Counted from the stretch's first letter, positions 33,032 through 44,859 are shown. The stretch: DNA of 64,000 nucleotides from Dastarcus helophoroides (GCA_028583605.1 CM053336.1:26751170-26815169); one strand, 5' to 3'. The notes: a model not told the origin generated them from the letters alone. A program made the numbers and translations.

Positions 33032-33280
33032 AAAGTATAAGAAGTAAGGTAATAATTATGTTACATATACTTATAAAACCTCAAAATACAACATTTCATT
33101 GACTACATAACTAAAATTTGCAGTTCCTTATTTTTGTCCAGTTAAATTCTCGAAATCGCCCACTGTGCGGTAGCCCCTAACGTTCTGTAGGAAAACACTG
33201 CCTATTAGAAGCACGTGCACGGTTTTTGGTGACGTTACATTACGGTCACTCTTTTACGTTACCGTTCTGTAGGAAACCCT

Positions 33281-33468
33281 AACTTAAGCGGGACTAGTAG
33301 GCCTATGGTCAGTTTACCCAAGTAATATACTAACGAGCAGCAAGTGCTTGAACTAGTCTTTGCAAGTCATTGTAAAGCTTCATTTCGCCTGAAATATTGA
33401 ATATTCGTTCTGTTTTATACAGTTATCAGTGTTTGAAAACTATAATATTCGACACAGTCTCAGTGAAA
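33281..33468. other. 5' flank of P element P1
   Basis: Contains GATTACGG-poor unique sequence and CAGTTATCAGTGTTTGAAAA just upstream of the THAP start. No clear P terminal repeat could be identified. Confidence 0.35.
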
Positions 33469-33908
33469 ATGCCGTATAAGTTCCGGGTTGTAGGGGTAAT
33501 TATACCGGTGAAAAAAGTGTTCACGTGTTTAGTTTCCCGAAAGATCCAATTGTGTTACGAAAATGGCTGCTGGCTATTTCCAGAGACAATTTTCAGCCAA
33601 TAAAAAATAACAGGGTTTGTGAACAGCCCTTTGCAAAAGGAAGTATATAACTTTTTGATACCTATTTTAACAAAAAATCTGGAGGTGTTGAAGAGGTACC
33701 TTTACAACGTCCAAAGCTCAAATCATGTTCGGTTCCAACAGTTTTTCCAAATTGTTCATCATATCTTTCAAAATATGTTGTCAGTCGAAAAAGTCAAGAC
33801 GAAAAAATCTTAATACAAGAACAAGAAAATTTCTTCAAGACAGTTAAAGATAGTCTGAATGAATTTCAAGCACATGAAAAATCAGTTTCTTTTAAAAACT
33901 TTAAATGA
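33469..33908 (+). pseudogene. P1 transposase: THAP zinc finger and linker remnant
   Basis: Begins ATG CCG TAT AAG, as THAP proteins do, but the first zinc-binding Cys is Phe (TTC) and a small deletion shifts the frame. From 33489 the THAP core is clear: CRGNYTGEKS, VFSFPKDP, RKWLLAISRDNFQP, NNRVCEQPF. The usual CEQHF zinc-ligand His is Pro (CCC, about 33627). A stop (33648-33650) follows, and then the linker VPLQRPKLKS / VPTVFPNCSSYLS (about 33696-33770), typical of THAP9-like proteins just after the finger. THAP fingers bind the transposon ends; this one cannot fold. Confidence 0.8.
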
Positions 33909-34079
33909 ATTTACGAATATTTTTGACAAAATGTGTACCTCCGGAAAAATGGCATAAGATAATAATCTAAATGAGTCATCTTATTTACAATAAAAACTTA
34001 TCCGAGTTCCGTTATAAATTATTCCATGTTAAATCAGATTTGAAACTACCTAAATACCTATTCATATGGACATGATATT

Positions 34080-34857
34080 TCATTACAGACAAGTAAATTT
34101 AAAACGCCTTTTATTTTAAATGATATCAACGATTTAACTGAAATAATACATGAAATAGAGAAATTAGAAAATGTTGAAAATTGTCAATCAACTTCTGAAC
34201 AACCAGTAAACGAAAGAGACAGATTTAACAGCGTTATTAGTCAAATTTGTAGCATAGTAGATGGTTTAAAAAAAAAATAGTTTATCATTGTCTTTTTTAT
34301 GTGGACAACTGAAATTAATAACTTTACCTAAAGAAAGATATCGATATTCAGCAGATACTTTAATCTTATGTTCGATACTTAATACAATTAGTTTCCACAC
34401 CTACAAATTTTTAAGGAACCATGGATTTTTAACTTTGCCTCATCCCGATACTTTAAAATCTATATGTAACACCTTTCTTACTGATCCAACTTTAGAAAAG
34501 AGGCAATCTTTTTTATTATATGCTAAAAATATTTATAAATATTTGAAAGATCATGAGAAAAACATGATTTTGCTTATGGATAAAATTCATATAAAACCAT
34601 TTATGGATGATAAAGGAGGAAATATTGTGGAAACAGCTGTTAATAGCAAGATTTTGGCAAATTCGGCGTTTACTTTTATAATTAGCAGTGTACTTTCAAA
34701 TTTTAAAGAAGTCATATATATTTCACCAGTTACGAAGATTAATCATGAAATACTTTTCAATTTTGTAAAATCTGTAATTTTGGGACTAGAGAATATTGGA
34801 TTTAAAATATTTCGTGTTTTAAGTGATAATAATGCAATTAATAGTAAGGCAATGTAA
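34080..34857 (+). pseudogene. P1 transposase: linker and first catalytic region
   Basis: 34093-34269 reads as an acidic linker ending in KKK and a stop. 34288-34857 (189 codons) contains SADTLILCSIL, a conserved block, then LLMDKIHIKPF and DDKGGNIVETAVNSK, NSAFTFIISSVLSNFKEVIYISPV and VLSDNNAINSKAM. In THAP9/P transposases the LxDEIxIKP Asp and the SDNN Asp are catalytic RNase-H-fold residues. Here the Glu of DEI is Lys (DKI). The frame stops after the SDNN block and resumes at 34930. Confidence 0.85.
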
Positions 34858-34866
34858 AATTTTTTA

Positions 34867-35418
34867 ACCAAAAGGGAACTGAGTATCGTTTTTCCTCATC
34901 CTGTTAATGTAAATCGGCCTTTATTTTATTTGTTCGACTCTGTACATTTGTTAAAATGTATAAAAACTAACTGGCTTAATTTAAAACCTGAACAAATTTT
35001 TACCTATCCTGATTTTGAGACTTCTGATCTGAAATATGCATCCTTTGAAAGCTTAAAAATTCTTCATGGTAAGGAAAATGACAAATTGTTAGAATTTGGT
35101 TACAATTTAACTTTAAAAGCCTTATTTCCGACAAATTTTAAAAGACAAAATGTTCAGCTAGCTTTAAAAATTTTTAATCCATTTGTTGTTCAAGGTATCT
35201 TACAATTTGGGTCTGATATTAATCACTCCCATGCTACAGCTAACTTTACTAATATAATATTAATCTGGTGGAAAATAGTTAACGGAAAAACACCCTACAA
35301 AGGAAAACGCCTTAATGATGTATATCAAGAACGCATAACTTGTATTTCCGATGATAACGATCCCAAAATAAAATTTTTGAACAAAATGCTAAAGTGGTTG
35401 GAAACTTGGAGAAAATAA
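34867..35418 (+). pseudogene. P1 transposase: central region
   Basis: 162 codons from about 34930, preceded by IVFPHPVN...RPLFYLFDSVHLLKC. FDSVHLLKCIKTNWLN is the P/THAP9 block after the second catalytic Asp. ATANFTNIILIWWKIVNGKTPYKGKRLND and FLNKMLKWLETWRK follow. Coding stops at the insertion point of the LINE (35416) and continues at 40237. Confidence 0.85.
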
Positions 35419-35606
35419 ATAAATAACACGTTTATTTCCAACAGGTACACACCCAATTACAGAAAACATTTAAACTATTAAAATACAAAAGTAAATGAAA
35501 TTATACGGTACAGAACATTAATGTATATGTTTTGACAAATGACCAATTAAATGTTCTGTAATTAAACAGTTAAACGTGCTTAAAATTGAAAATATGTACA
35601 ACCGCA

Positions 35607-35649
35607 ACCATAGACTAGTTTCGGCCTTCCTTGGCCTCGTCAGCATGGT
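35607..35649 (-). ncRNA. Hammerhead ribozyme (minus strand)
   Basis: Reverse complement of 36016-36058, identical at 43/43 bases. Same core and stems; see that entry. Confidence 0.8.
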
Positions 35650-36015
35650 ACGGTGGTTGTATACACTTCCAATTTAAAGCCGTTAGTCAGTCGTATAAGT
35701 ATCCAAGAGAGCAAACCTCCATCGGGTGACTTGTAACTGACTTTTAACTGTTTATTACGCAAACATTTTTGCTACATGCTAATTGAAGCATTACTCTCTG
35801 CTGAGATAATAAGCCTTGTATATACGAATATATACAAGTTTATTACGATGCAATTGAAATCTAATTTCATTAGAATCTAATGAAAATTAGACTGCAATTG
35901 CAAAGTTCACGTAGATGAGGCAAAGCTTGTATCACGGGTTGCATCGCAACATCCATAGATACAAACGTCCTCGGCGTGACTTTACTTTCATCTAGTTTTG
36001 ACAAATGACCACCGT

Positions 36016-36058
36016 ACCATGCTGACGAGGCCAAGGAAGGCCGAAACTAGTCTATGGT
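36016..36058 (+). ncRNA. Hammerhead ribozyme (plus strand), minimal type I
   Basis: Stem I ACCATG (36016-36021) pairs with TATGGT (36053-36058), six pairs including one G-U. The core CTGACGA (36022-36028) matches CUGANGA. Stem II GGCC/GGCC (36029-36032, 36039-36042) has loop AAGGAA. Then GAA (36043-36045), a two-base-pair stem III AC/GT around TA, and C at the cleavage site (36052, GUC). Every conserved core base is present. Very short stem III is typical of Penelope-like and other transposon hammerheads. It would cut the element RNA between 36052 and 36053. Confidence 0.85.
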
Positions 36059-36504
36059 TGCGGTTGTACATATTTTCAATTTTAAGCACGTTTAACTGTT
36101 TAATTACAGAACATTTAATTGGTCATTTGTCAAAACTAGATGAAAGTAAAGTCACGCCGAGGACGTTTGTATCTATGGATGTTGCGATGCAACCCGTGAT
36201 ACAAGCTTTGCCTCATCTACGTGAACTTTGCAATTGCAGTCTAATTTTCATTAGATTCTAATGAAATTAGATTTCAATTGCATCGTAATAAACTTGTATA
36301 TATTCGTATATACAAGGCTTATTATCTCATTAATGTATATGTATCTTAAATTATATTCGGCTTTCCAGATATGTGCTGATTATAGTTTTTAATTGGTCAT
36401 AATTAATATCACAATAATTCGAAATGCTATTGAATACATTACACATGTTATATATTGGTGATCTACGCATAATGTTAGTACGGAAATTTCCACAATAAAA
36501 ACAG

Positions 36505-37659
36505 TTATTTCCACGAGAATGCTGCCGAGGAACCAAAAAAACAAATCTTATTAATCAAAGACATACAGTCAATATTATTATGCAGTAGGTTATATAAAAA
36601 CGTTAATACAATACAATTTCTCCTATTGCATAAAGAATTCATGTTAAACATATCTAGCAAAATTCTAGTGTCAATACCTCTATCAGGATAAAAACCCTGG
36701 GACTCGAAAAACATAAATTTTAAACATTTTCTTTGATTCGACTCAATTAGCCCTATATTATTTTGGTAAATAGGATACCATATCAAAGTTGCATATTCCA
36801 ACTTAGATCTAATATACGAAAAATACAGTACTTGCAAACTTCTAATATTTGAAAAACAATTCCAGTTTCGCCTAAAAAAACCAAGTAACTTGTGAGCGGA
36901 TTTAGTGGTATGATAGATATGGCTCGAAAAGCTAAGTTTGTCGTCGAATACAATTCCCAGATCTTTCAGTTCGGAGCATCTTTCCAGGGTGTAATTACTG
37001 ATATTATAGTCGAATAATATATAATTCCGTTTGCGAGTAAAAGTTACTATTTTGCATTTGGATATATTTAATTTTAAGAAATTATTATTGCACCAGCTTA
37101 AAATTCTGTTTAGTTGTTCTTGTAAGTAAAAGCAATCGCTAATATTAGTAATGTTATTGTAGATTTTTAGATCGTCTGCAAATAGCAAATGATCGCATTC
37201 AATGACAGAAGTTATGTCATTAATAAAAATTAAAAAGAGTAATGGGCCTAGATTTGATCCTTGTGGAACTCCCGAGGTTGTTATATATCTCTGAGATTTG
37301 TGGCTTCCATATTCGACAAATTGTTTTCTGGAAGACAGGTAGGATGTGAACAGTAATATTAGATCCTCAGTAAAACCAAAACCCTTTAACTTGGATAGTA
37401 GTAAATAATGATCTATTTTATCAAAGGCTTTCTGCATATCTGTGTAAACTACATCCACCTGTCCTCCTAGATCCAAATTGTCGCATATAAAGTCACTTAT
37501 GGTTGCTAAATTTGTGACTATTGATCTTTTTAACATAAAACCGTGTTGATTTGGTGATATTACTGGACTGAGATGGATGTAAATGTTATTATATAAAATC
37601 ATTTCAAATACCTTAGCAAAATTACATAAAATAGCTACAGCTCTATAATTTTTAATCAT
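36505..37659 (-). pseudogene. LINE ORF2, reverse transcriptase and C-terminal region
   Basis: 384 codons. NYRAVAILCNFAKVFE (RT block 1), SPNQHGFMLKRSIVTN, DVVYTDMQKAFDKIDH (first catalytic Asp; Phe-Asp signature), SGVPQGSNLGPLLFLIFIND, LLFADDLKIY (FADD catalytic pair), LNISKCKIVTF, LKDLGIVFDDKLSFSSHI, then the CR1/Jockey tail with LEYATLIWYP. The RT core is intact here; the protein is broken only upstream. Confidence 0.9.
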
Positions 37660-38502
37660 CGATGCATCTCCTGATTTTAGGATCGGACATATTCTAGTAG
37701 TCTTTCATATATTCGGAAATTTAGTTGTTTTTATAATAAGATTGTACAAAATACATAGTGGAGATGCGAACACGTTAGCACAGTCTTTAATCACCATATT
37801 AGGAATGTTACCTATGCCAGCGGTCATCTTATTTTTTAATTTTATTATTGATTGCAAGATATCTTCGGTATTTCGTAATAAGTTGATTTTACTGGATGAA
37901 AATGAAAACTCTTTATTAATATTTTCTAGATTAGAATTTATGTAAACACTAGCAAAATATTTTGCGAAACTATCTACTACTGCTTGTGGTGAGTCGATAG
38001 TTTGGTTATCAAAAGTCATACTTCTAGGAATTCGAGAGCGACTCTTTTTCAATTGCACAAATGACTAAAATTTACTTGAATTACGTGTAATATCATCTTT
38101 CGCCATTGAAATGTGATTTTGGTAAGCAGAATCAATTTGCCGCTTAACTGCTGTCCTTAGAGTTTTATACTGATTAAGGTAATGATCATTTTCAATTTTT
38201 TTTAAAATTCTTATAAGTAACTTCTTCACATCGCAAATTGTTTTTAATATCTATAGTAAACCAGGATGGAAAAGTACGATGTTTTTTCTTAATTTTGGCA
38301 CACATTTGTTCATAATTTCGTATAATATTGTATAAAAAGCTTCATATGCGCCATTAACATCTACATAGGATTGCAGTTGTGACCAGTCAGTGTGATATAT
38401 TCGATTGTATAATTAGGGAAAATTAGCTGGTCTGAAATTATAAGCCGCTACAGTCCGTATTAAAAGAAACATCCTCTGTACGAGTTGTTTGAAAGTTTAT
38501 AA
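37660..38502 (-). pseudogene. LINE ORF2, linker and start of RT (frameshifted)
   Basis: 38502-38060 is a stretch with several stops. 38058-37705 is open and carries FAKYFASVY, then KNKMTAGIGNIPNMVIKDC (RT palm lead-in, usually K-x-G-x-D-x-I-P), then LYNLII. Joins the RT piece below in another frame. Confidence 0.75.
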
Positions 38503-39195
38503 TTAATAAACATCTTCTGCAAAAAATGGTAATTCATCCCTACTAACCTCACAACTGAAATTTCCAGTGATCAAATCTAACATTCTACCGTTTGCGTTCA
38601 ATACCGTATTATATTGCTTCATATCTAGGAATGCCATAAAATGTTTTATTAACCTAACCTTAGTATCACCTAAATCAGTAGTGTATCTATTTAAATTGAA
38701 ATCACCACAAATTAATATTTTACAATTTTTTTGAAAACTCGTTAAGTTTTCAAAAGCATCAAAAAACAGTTCATAAATTACCATTGGTGTAGAAGGCGGG
38801 ATATAAATAGCAAAAACAAATAAAACAGTACTATTAACAATTACCTCGCATCCAATGATATCTATACTAGGTACCACATCAGCAATACCACTTAAATTGA
38901 GTTTAGTAACATTAAAGTTGCTTTTAACCGCAATCATCACCCCACCTCCTCTATGATGTCCAGTAGCTTCCAGATTACGATCAGTTCTAAATACTAAATA
39001 AGAAGAAGGTAGTACTTCTTGGCTGTTAATGTCTTCAGAAAGTCCAGTCTCTGTTATAAACACACAGTCGTATTCAACTATTGCCGCAGCATTGAAAAAG
39101 TTTTGTACTTTCGTTCGAAGCCCGTTTACATTTTGATAGTAGCAGTGAAAGTTGATATAAGAATTGTAATTGAATGTACCTCTCAGTTTAAATTC
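38503..39195 (-). pseudogene. LINE ORF2, APE endonuclease domain
   Basis: Open from about 39195: INFHCYYQNVNGLRTK, FITETGLS (catalytic Glu), HHRGGGVMIAVK, YIPPST, ICGDFNLNRY (Asp/Asn motif) and MLDLITGN. Ends at a stop at 38503 before the His of the SDH box, so the frame is broken. Creates the nick for target-primed reverse transcription. Confidence 0.85.
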
Positions 39196-40031
39196 TTGAT
39201 AGTAGGAATGCCATTGGTATACACGATTTTAATGTTTGTTTCACCTGCATGTTTTCTTTCTTCCAATTCCGATTTAAGTCGTCGATATTGTTTAATTTGT
39301 TTGGGTGTTTTATCGCACGATACAAATATGCCAGTAAACTGTTCCTGTGACCTCAAATTATTTGCCATATTTATAACCTGACGAACCTGATCTTCGTTTT
39401 CCAAAATTACCATAATGGCTCGAGTTTTATTCGGCATATATCTTCCTAAGCGAAGAGATTTTAATTCGTTAGGTCTATTAAGGTGAACATTGGAATGTTG
39501 AATAATTGCAGATATCATGGACTTTTCTTTGTTGATTTGTTCCTCTCTGAACGAATGATAATTCTCAGATGCTCCAAAGATCATCAGATTACATTTGCGT
39601 TTTTGTCTTTTCTCTACTTCCTGAATTGCAGCATCCAAAATTCTTTCATCGTTAGGATTTGATACAGTCGATTTTTTAACTTCATTGAGATCCAATTTTA
39701 ATTCTTTTATTGTATCTTTTATAGCGTTTACATCTGTGAGATAATTTTGTGAAATATTACTTTCGAGTTTATCGAATCTTTCATTAAATTCATTTTGCAT
39801 ATTGGGCATTAATGCCATAATATCTCTTAATTGGCCCATAAACGAGTTACAAGAATTACATATGATCTTAATATTCTTTGATTTATTGCGAGTAACTCTT
39901 ATGTGGACTGTAGAAAGACCCACACAAGCAAGATGAACCTCTGCGCGACATCCATCCGTTGGTTGACCCTGTTTGGTAGTTGCCTTGCAATTAGGACACT
40001 GGTGCGGCATTCTTGTGTGATGGGATATCAC
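39183..40031 (-). CDS. LINE ORF1 protein (PHD-like finger, coiled coil, RRM-like)
   Basis: 282 codons, intact frame. Residues about 8-60 hold a Cys/His cluster (CPNCK, CRAEVHLACVG, CNSC) of the PHD type found in CR1-group ORF1 proteins. About 65-135 is a charged helical stretch, probably coiled coil. Then KRKCNLMIFGASE and later RAIMVILENEDQVRQV and FTGIFVSCDKTPKQ suggest the RRM-like/C-terminal nucleic-acid domain. It would bind element RNA in the retrotransposition particle. Its TGA overlaps the entry to ORF2 by a few bases, suggesting coupled translation. It is the best preserved gene in the nested stack. Confidence 0.8.
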   Translation of the reverse strand: MISHHTRMPHQCPNCKATTKQGQPTDGCRAEVHLACVGLSTVHIRVTRNKSKNIKIICNSCNSFMGQLRDIMALMPNMQNEFNERFDKLESNISQNYLTDVNAIKDTIKELKLDLNEVKKSTVSNPNDERILDAAIQEVEKRQKRKCNLMIFGASENYHSFREEQINKEKSMISAIIQHSNVHLNRPNELKSLRLGRYMPNKTRAIMVILENEDQVRQVINMANNLRSQEQFTGIFVSCDKTPKQIKQYRRLKSELEERKHAGETNIKIVYTNGIPTIKNLN

Positions 40032-40236
40032 TTCTGCGATAACTTTTTATATATAGAAGATAAGCACACAATGATTTCGTAAAATTAAATGATGAATATT
40101 GTTCTTATAGTACAATTATTACCATTACTTCCAATATCAAATTTTTCAGTGAACAGAATTAGAAGCAGAATTGTTAGTTGTAAATGTTGGTATATGGAAA
40201 GTTTATTTTGATGCACTCATACCACATTAATTTCAC

Positions 40237-40807
40237 TAATAACATAGGTACGCAAGAATTCAGCACTTGCACGTGGCGAACGATTCACAATCCATATCCA
40301 AATCCGACAAGTTTTCAAAATCTTTAAGTTCACAAACATTCACAGCTTTACATCATACTATTTATGGTATGCTAGAAATTTCAAAATATTGTTTTGAGGA
40401 AATGGGCATTAATTATGTTCTTCTTGGTAAATTTCAAACAGATTCTCTCGAAAACAAGTTTGGAAAATATCGTCAAATGGCGGGAGGACAATATAACATT
40501 TCTATACGCCAGTTATATGAGTGTGAAAAAAAAATCAGAATACAATCTTTGATGTCTCTAAAATCACCCTGTTATGGCACATTAAATATTCGCACTTCTC
40601 ATGATAATGATAATGAGTTTGCGATGGAAAAGGTCGAGGAAACAAATTCAAAATTAGGTCGATTTGCTCCTAATTTTCATATTACCGAGGAGGACATCGA
40701 AAAAGTGAAGTGGGAAATGCCGGTTACTACCTACTTGGCCGGTTATTGTTGCTACATTTTATTAAAAAAAAATTCACAGATTTCGCAATCCTTGCAACCA
40801 ACGGAGA
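40237..40807 (+). pseudogene. P1 transposase: GTP-insertion/C-terminal region
   Basis: Open from about 40255: FSKSLSSQTFTALHHTIYGMLE, YCFEEMGINYVLLGKFQTDS, LENKFGKYRQMAGGQYNIS and ECEKKIRIQSLMSLKS, then a divergent stretch with TYLAGYCCYILLKK. LLGKFQTDSLExxFGKYRQ is a signature of THAP9/P transposases after the insertion domain. The reading frame runs into TE-X at 40808; native coding resumes at 45302. Confidence 0.85.
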
Positions 40808-41556
40808 CATTGGAAATGATAACACCAAATAGAAACATAATTAACACTTTATTTAACATACAAGGTTATACAGGGTATTTACAAATTTCAAAGACAACGT
40901 TGGAAGTTGATTCGGAATGATAAATAAATACGAATTACGAAAAAAAATTAATAAAAAATGTTTACTTTTCGAATTGCAGACTTTCAAAGTTGTTATAAAA
41001 AATAATTTAATTAATCATTTCATAACCTCTTTACCGATCGTGTTGAAATATGAAACCTTTATTTATTTAGATTATTAAGGCTAGAATCTTAGTGACGAAG
41101 ACCCTTGTTTTATCCGACATCCCTTGTAATTCACCACGACAATTATCTATGTATCTTCGAAGTAGTAAATAATAATAATTATATAAAATATGTATTGATT
41201 TACAACAACACGTATTACGTTAATTCTGTAATAAACCTTGTGTTATTTATTATTATTATTTTGTTGTTGCTTAATTCGTGAAGTTTAATATTGTATAATC
41301 TTAAGTATAGATTTTATCTCATCATTTTTATATGTAATTATTCAAATTACAAGATGCTCCTTTTCAAAAAGTTTCGGACTATAAGGGAGAAGTACTCTAT
41401 AGTTCGCCAAAATTGATTTTCCGATAACACTTTCCAAACATTTTTAGACGGGTCTACTGCATTCCGAATATTGGGCTAGAAATCTGAACTGCCGATGTCG
41501 ATCACTATTCGGGTATTTAAATTGATTGTTGTTAAATATTCGAAGGAACAGTACAC

Positions 41557-42281
41557 TATGAGGCGCCGTTCACAACATAATTATTTTTCATGAATATTTA
41601 ATAAATCAAACAATATATGTAAAATTTTAAATTATATATAGTTTCGTTCTTGAAATATACTTCATTTCTGTAAAAATGAATATTTATATTCTCCTGATAG
41701 AAATTTTACATAAATCTATTTAAATATTTTATATGAAAGTTTTATGTGGTTTTAAAAATATTTATATAAACTGCGATACATGAAACGACCGTGAGAGGCG
41801 ATAGTAGCCGCACGAATCGGGCATGGAGTATGGTATTATTTATATATCAATTTTATTTTTCGTTGTCGCCACCTGAATCTTGATTATATTTACATATTTA
41901 TCAATAGCACTAAAATCTGACATAAAAAGTGACAGCATGCTGCTAATAATAATAATAATAATAACAAAATAATAATAAATAAATAAATAATAAAATAAAA
42001 AAAGTTTCAAACCTTAATTTAAGTTCCAGCGCTTCTAGCGCCCGCTACGGTGGTTTGATATATCACACTTTATATAAATATTTTTGAAATCACATAAAAT
42101 CTTTATAAGAGATATTTAAGAATATTTATATAAAATTTTTAACAGAAGATTAAAATATCCATATTCATTAAAATTAAATATACTGCAAGAAAGAAATAAT
42201 ATATAATTTCAAATTTAATATAAATTGTTTGATTTATTAAATATTCATAAAAAATTATTATGTCCTGAACGGCACCTCATA
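41557..42281. mobile_element. Small TIR element nested in TE-X copy A
   Basis: About 215-bp inverted arms with ends TATGAGGCGCCGTTCA and TGAACGGCACCTCATA; the loop is about 300 bp. It is missing from TE-X copy B, so it is a later insertion or one lost from B. No coding capacity. The target duplication is unclear. Confidence 0.75.
41943..41998. repeat. (AAT)n/(AAAT)n microsatellite
   Basis: AATAATAATAATAATAATAAC followed by AATAAATAAATAAATAATAA inside the nested TIR element. Confidence 0.9.
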
Positions 42282-43470
42282 CTACACACTTGTTTCAGTT
42301 AATAAATCTATTTAGATTATTTCGCATTGAAATCAGGATCATCGAAAAAAACATTAGAGGGCAGTTGAATGGCAAATTTATCAATCTTGGTTGGTTCTGT
42401 GATTTTGTTTATCTTACTCCAGATCACACGTGAATTCGTTTAGATGTGATTTGATTCATATGGTACATTACTTCAAACTCTTTTAAAGAAAATTACAATT
42501 TTTTAACTAATGCTGAAGTAATGATGTTAGCTCGACACCCTGGATTTAACAACGCTGGACATTGTTTAAAGTTACTGCACCTATTTCTAATTAAAACTAG
42601 AGCTGTACTGGTTGTACTGATTGCCATTTTCGCTTTGTATGATCGTTTAATTTTTCGGCTATTATGGGAATAAATAAAATGAATTCCCTTTTTTTGCCGA
42701 AAGCTCTAAAACCTTTAATACAGTTAATTAGTTGTCTTAGACCGGGTTGTGTGGTTTTTGTGAAATAAAAAATGTTTAGGACAGTTGGACCTGTTCTTTT
42801 ATTTTAAAGCGATCTTGCATAATTAATTAATAATAATAATTAGCTGATACTGACAATGATTCAATAACGTCACTTGAATCTCCCTCCACAGAATCGCAAA
42901 GATAATGAAATTTCTTAATATCAAAAATACGCTTGTCGTAATGAACTGAACACTTAGATGAATCTAAAAACGAAAATGGGAAGCGATAAGGGCTTTAATT
43001 TAGCAACATATATGGTATTTAATTATACTCGCGCCGTTTAATAATAATACATTTCAATTTATGTCAGTTACAGTTTTATCGGATGTTCAAATGTATCAAG
43101 TGTGCTCTACTTTTTTTTTAGAAGAGAACGTAGCGAACCCGGCACTCGATTACTTATTGATTATTTTGGTTGATCCCTCAAGGGTAATTTTGACGTCTTA
43201 TTTATCCAACGAGGTTAAAATTTTCTAATCTAAAGAAAATCCTCCAGAAATCTATTTTCTTTCACGTTTTTACGATGATTTGAATTACTAAGATACACAA
43301 ATTTATAAAACAGTCTAGAGCAGTAACAATTTCCATTCTACATCCAAAAAATGAGAATTTTCCATCAGAAAGTTTGTTATGATAGCAATTCAAATGTATT
43401 AAAACCTTGCAGTTGTCAATCACTGATAATTTCTTTGGGATTTACGTTCATAAAAAATTTTCATTGTCAA
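42282..43470. other. TE-X body, unassigned
   Basis: Matches copy B at about 52960-53960 in inverted form. In copy B a 69-codon minus-strand frame (54065-53856) is open, but the equivalent in copy A is interrupted. I cannot assign a function. Confidence 0.45.
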
Positions 43471-44859
43471 CTTATTGACTTTTTCATTTGAACGAAACTC
43501 AAAATGTCGAAAATTTGTCAAAAATAGATTTGAAGTACTCTCTCCAAATTTTTACTCTTCTTTACAAAATTATGCGTTTATGCTTTCAAAATAATTATAA
43601 ACACAAATTTTGGACTTTTCCGAAATTTAATAAATTTTTTCCACAATTTCGACTTTTTTAAATTTTTACATCAAACTTGCAATTTTTATGTTTTTTCTTA
43701 AAACTTCGGATTTCAAACGGATTCAAAATTTGAACATCAGTCTTGCGAGTCTAACCCAAGTTGTTGCATTAAAAAAATAAATATAGCGTATTTTCTTGAA
43801 ATTATGACTTTTTTACAAAATTCCTCAACCTTTCAAAATGTCATTTATTTTAATTGAACTGTCAATAAATATTTATGTTTTGTTTAAAATTTTTATGTTA
43901 AATAATAAATTCTAAATATTTCTAAAGATTTTGACTTATTTAACGTCAACTTTTTTTTCGAAATTTAAAACCCCCTTTTTTACTAAATCATGAGTGGTGG
44001 GTTTCCTCAAATTTTAAAATCCCAAAATTTAAACTTTACTTTCTACTCTTACAATAAAGGTTTCAACCAGTGTTAAAGCTTTAATTTTATATTTTTAAGG
44101 TTTTAAATTTAATCAAGACTCTTTTTTTTAAGAACACAAGTCATTTATTTAAAATCTTGACTTTAAATGAAATATTTTAATTTTTTTCAAATGATTTTGA
44201 TTTAGTTGCAAAGTTTTATCTTTAACCTCAAAATGTTGACCTATGTTTTGAAATTTTAGAACATTATGAATTTTTTGAAATCCTGGAATATTTTCCTAAA
44301 ATTGTCTATTTTTTTTACTATTTTTCTCGCAACTTTTCTGAATTCAAAATTTTGGCCTTATTTAGCTATTTTTTTTTATTTTCGACCTTAATATCGAAGT
44401 ATTCGACTTGAGATTTCGAGTGAAAACTTGAATATTCAAATATTTTTCTTTCGACTTTTTTCTATTTTTAAGGTTATTTCTGCAATGTTTATCTTTTCTA
44501 AATTTACAATTTCCATTAGCCAAGTTTCTTCTGAAAGATTATTTTTAAAATTGAAATATACTCGTATAATCAAATAGACTACGAAATAATTTAAATCAAA
44601 ATAATATTAAGGCATCTATGCTCATGGCTCTTGAAAGAAATATTTTAATACAAAGCGAAAACAATGAAATATTAAAATATATTTAATCTACAAGCAAAAA
44701 TTTGTCAACTTTATTGTAAAAGTAATTTACATTTATTTGAGCCGTAAAAATTATAAGTGCAGATATTTTACCACATTCGTTTACTGAGTACTTCAAGACA
44801 GTACGTGAATTGGATTTAGGGTAAGAGTTTACAGCATAATAATGGAATTATAACCCCTC

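Larger units (their letters stand above)
28829..33280 (+). mobile_element. RAG1-like DDE transposon with ~38-bp TIRs
   Basis: The left terminus begins TAGGGTTTCCTACA (28829) and the right ends TGTAGGAAACCCT (33280). The inner TIR ACGGCAACGTAAAAGA matches ACGGTAACGTAAAAGA on the complementary right end. A second inverted pair, CACAGTGGGCGATTTCGAGA at 30504 and its complement near 33145-33165, flanks the transposase. Flanks read CTTAAAGC on the left and CTTAAGC on the right, offset by one or two bases, so a target duplication is uncertain. It encloses one decayed transposase gene. 28.9-30.4 kb inside is non-coding and may hold a later insertion. Confidence 0.7.
35517..36341. mobile_element. Palindromic ribozyme-bearing element in the LINE (Penelope-like)
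   Basis: The 799-bp insert (35530-36328) is bounded by an exact 13-bp direct repeat ATTAATGTATATG (35517-35529 and 36329-36341). Internal order: A (35530-35657), B, C (from 35813), A' (36008-36135, inverse of A), C' (to 36328, inverse of C). A and A' each hold the same 43-nt hammerhead ribozyme in opposite orientation. Hammerheads in terminal repeats, inverted terminal pieces and variable 10-15-bp target duplications are features of Penelope-like elements and their non-autonomous relatives. No RT is present. Confidence 0.75.
35416..40236 (-). mobile_element. CR1/Jockey-type LINE inserted in P1
   Basis: Reads on the minus strand: 5' end near 40236, ORF1 40031-39183, ORF2 about 39195-36505, 3' UTR ending in AATAAA and an ATTT-repeat tail (plus-strand AAAATAAATAAATAA at 35414-35428). 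A PHD-finger ORF1 plus APE endonuclease plus RT fits the CR1/Jockey group. Its 3' UTR was later split by the palindromic ribozyme element at 35530-36328. Confidence 0.85.

Noticed and set aside
35416..40250. Target-site duplication of the LINE in P1
   Set aside because: No convincing direct repeat could be found at the two edges; a deletion at insertion is possible.
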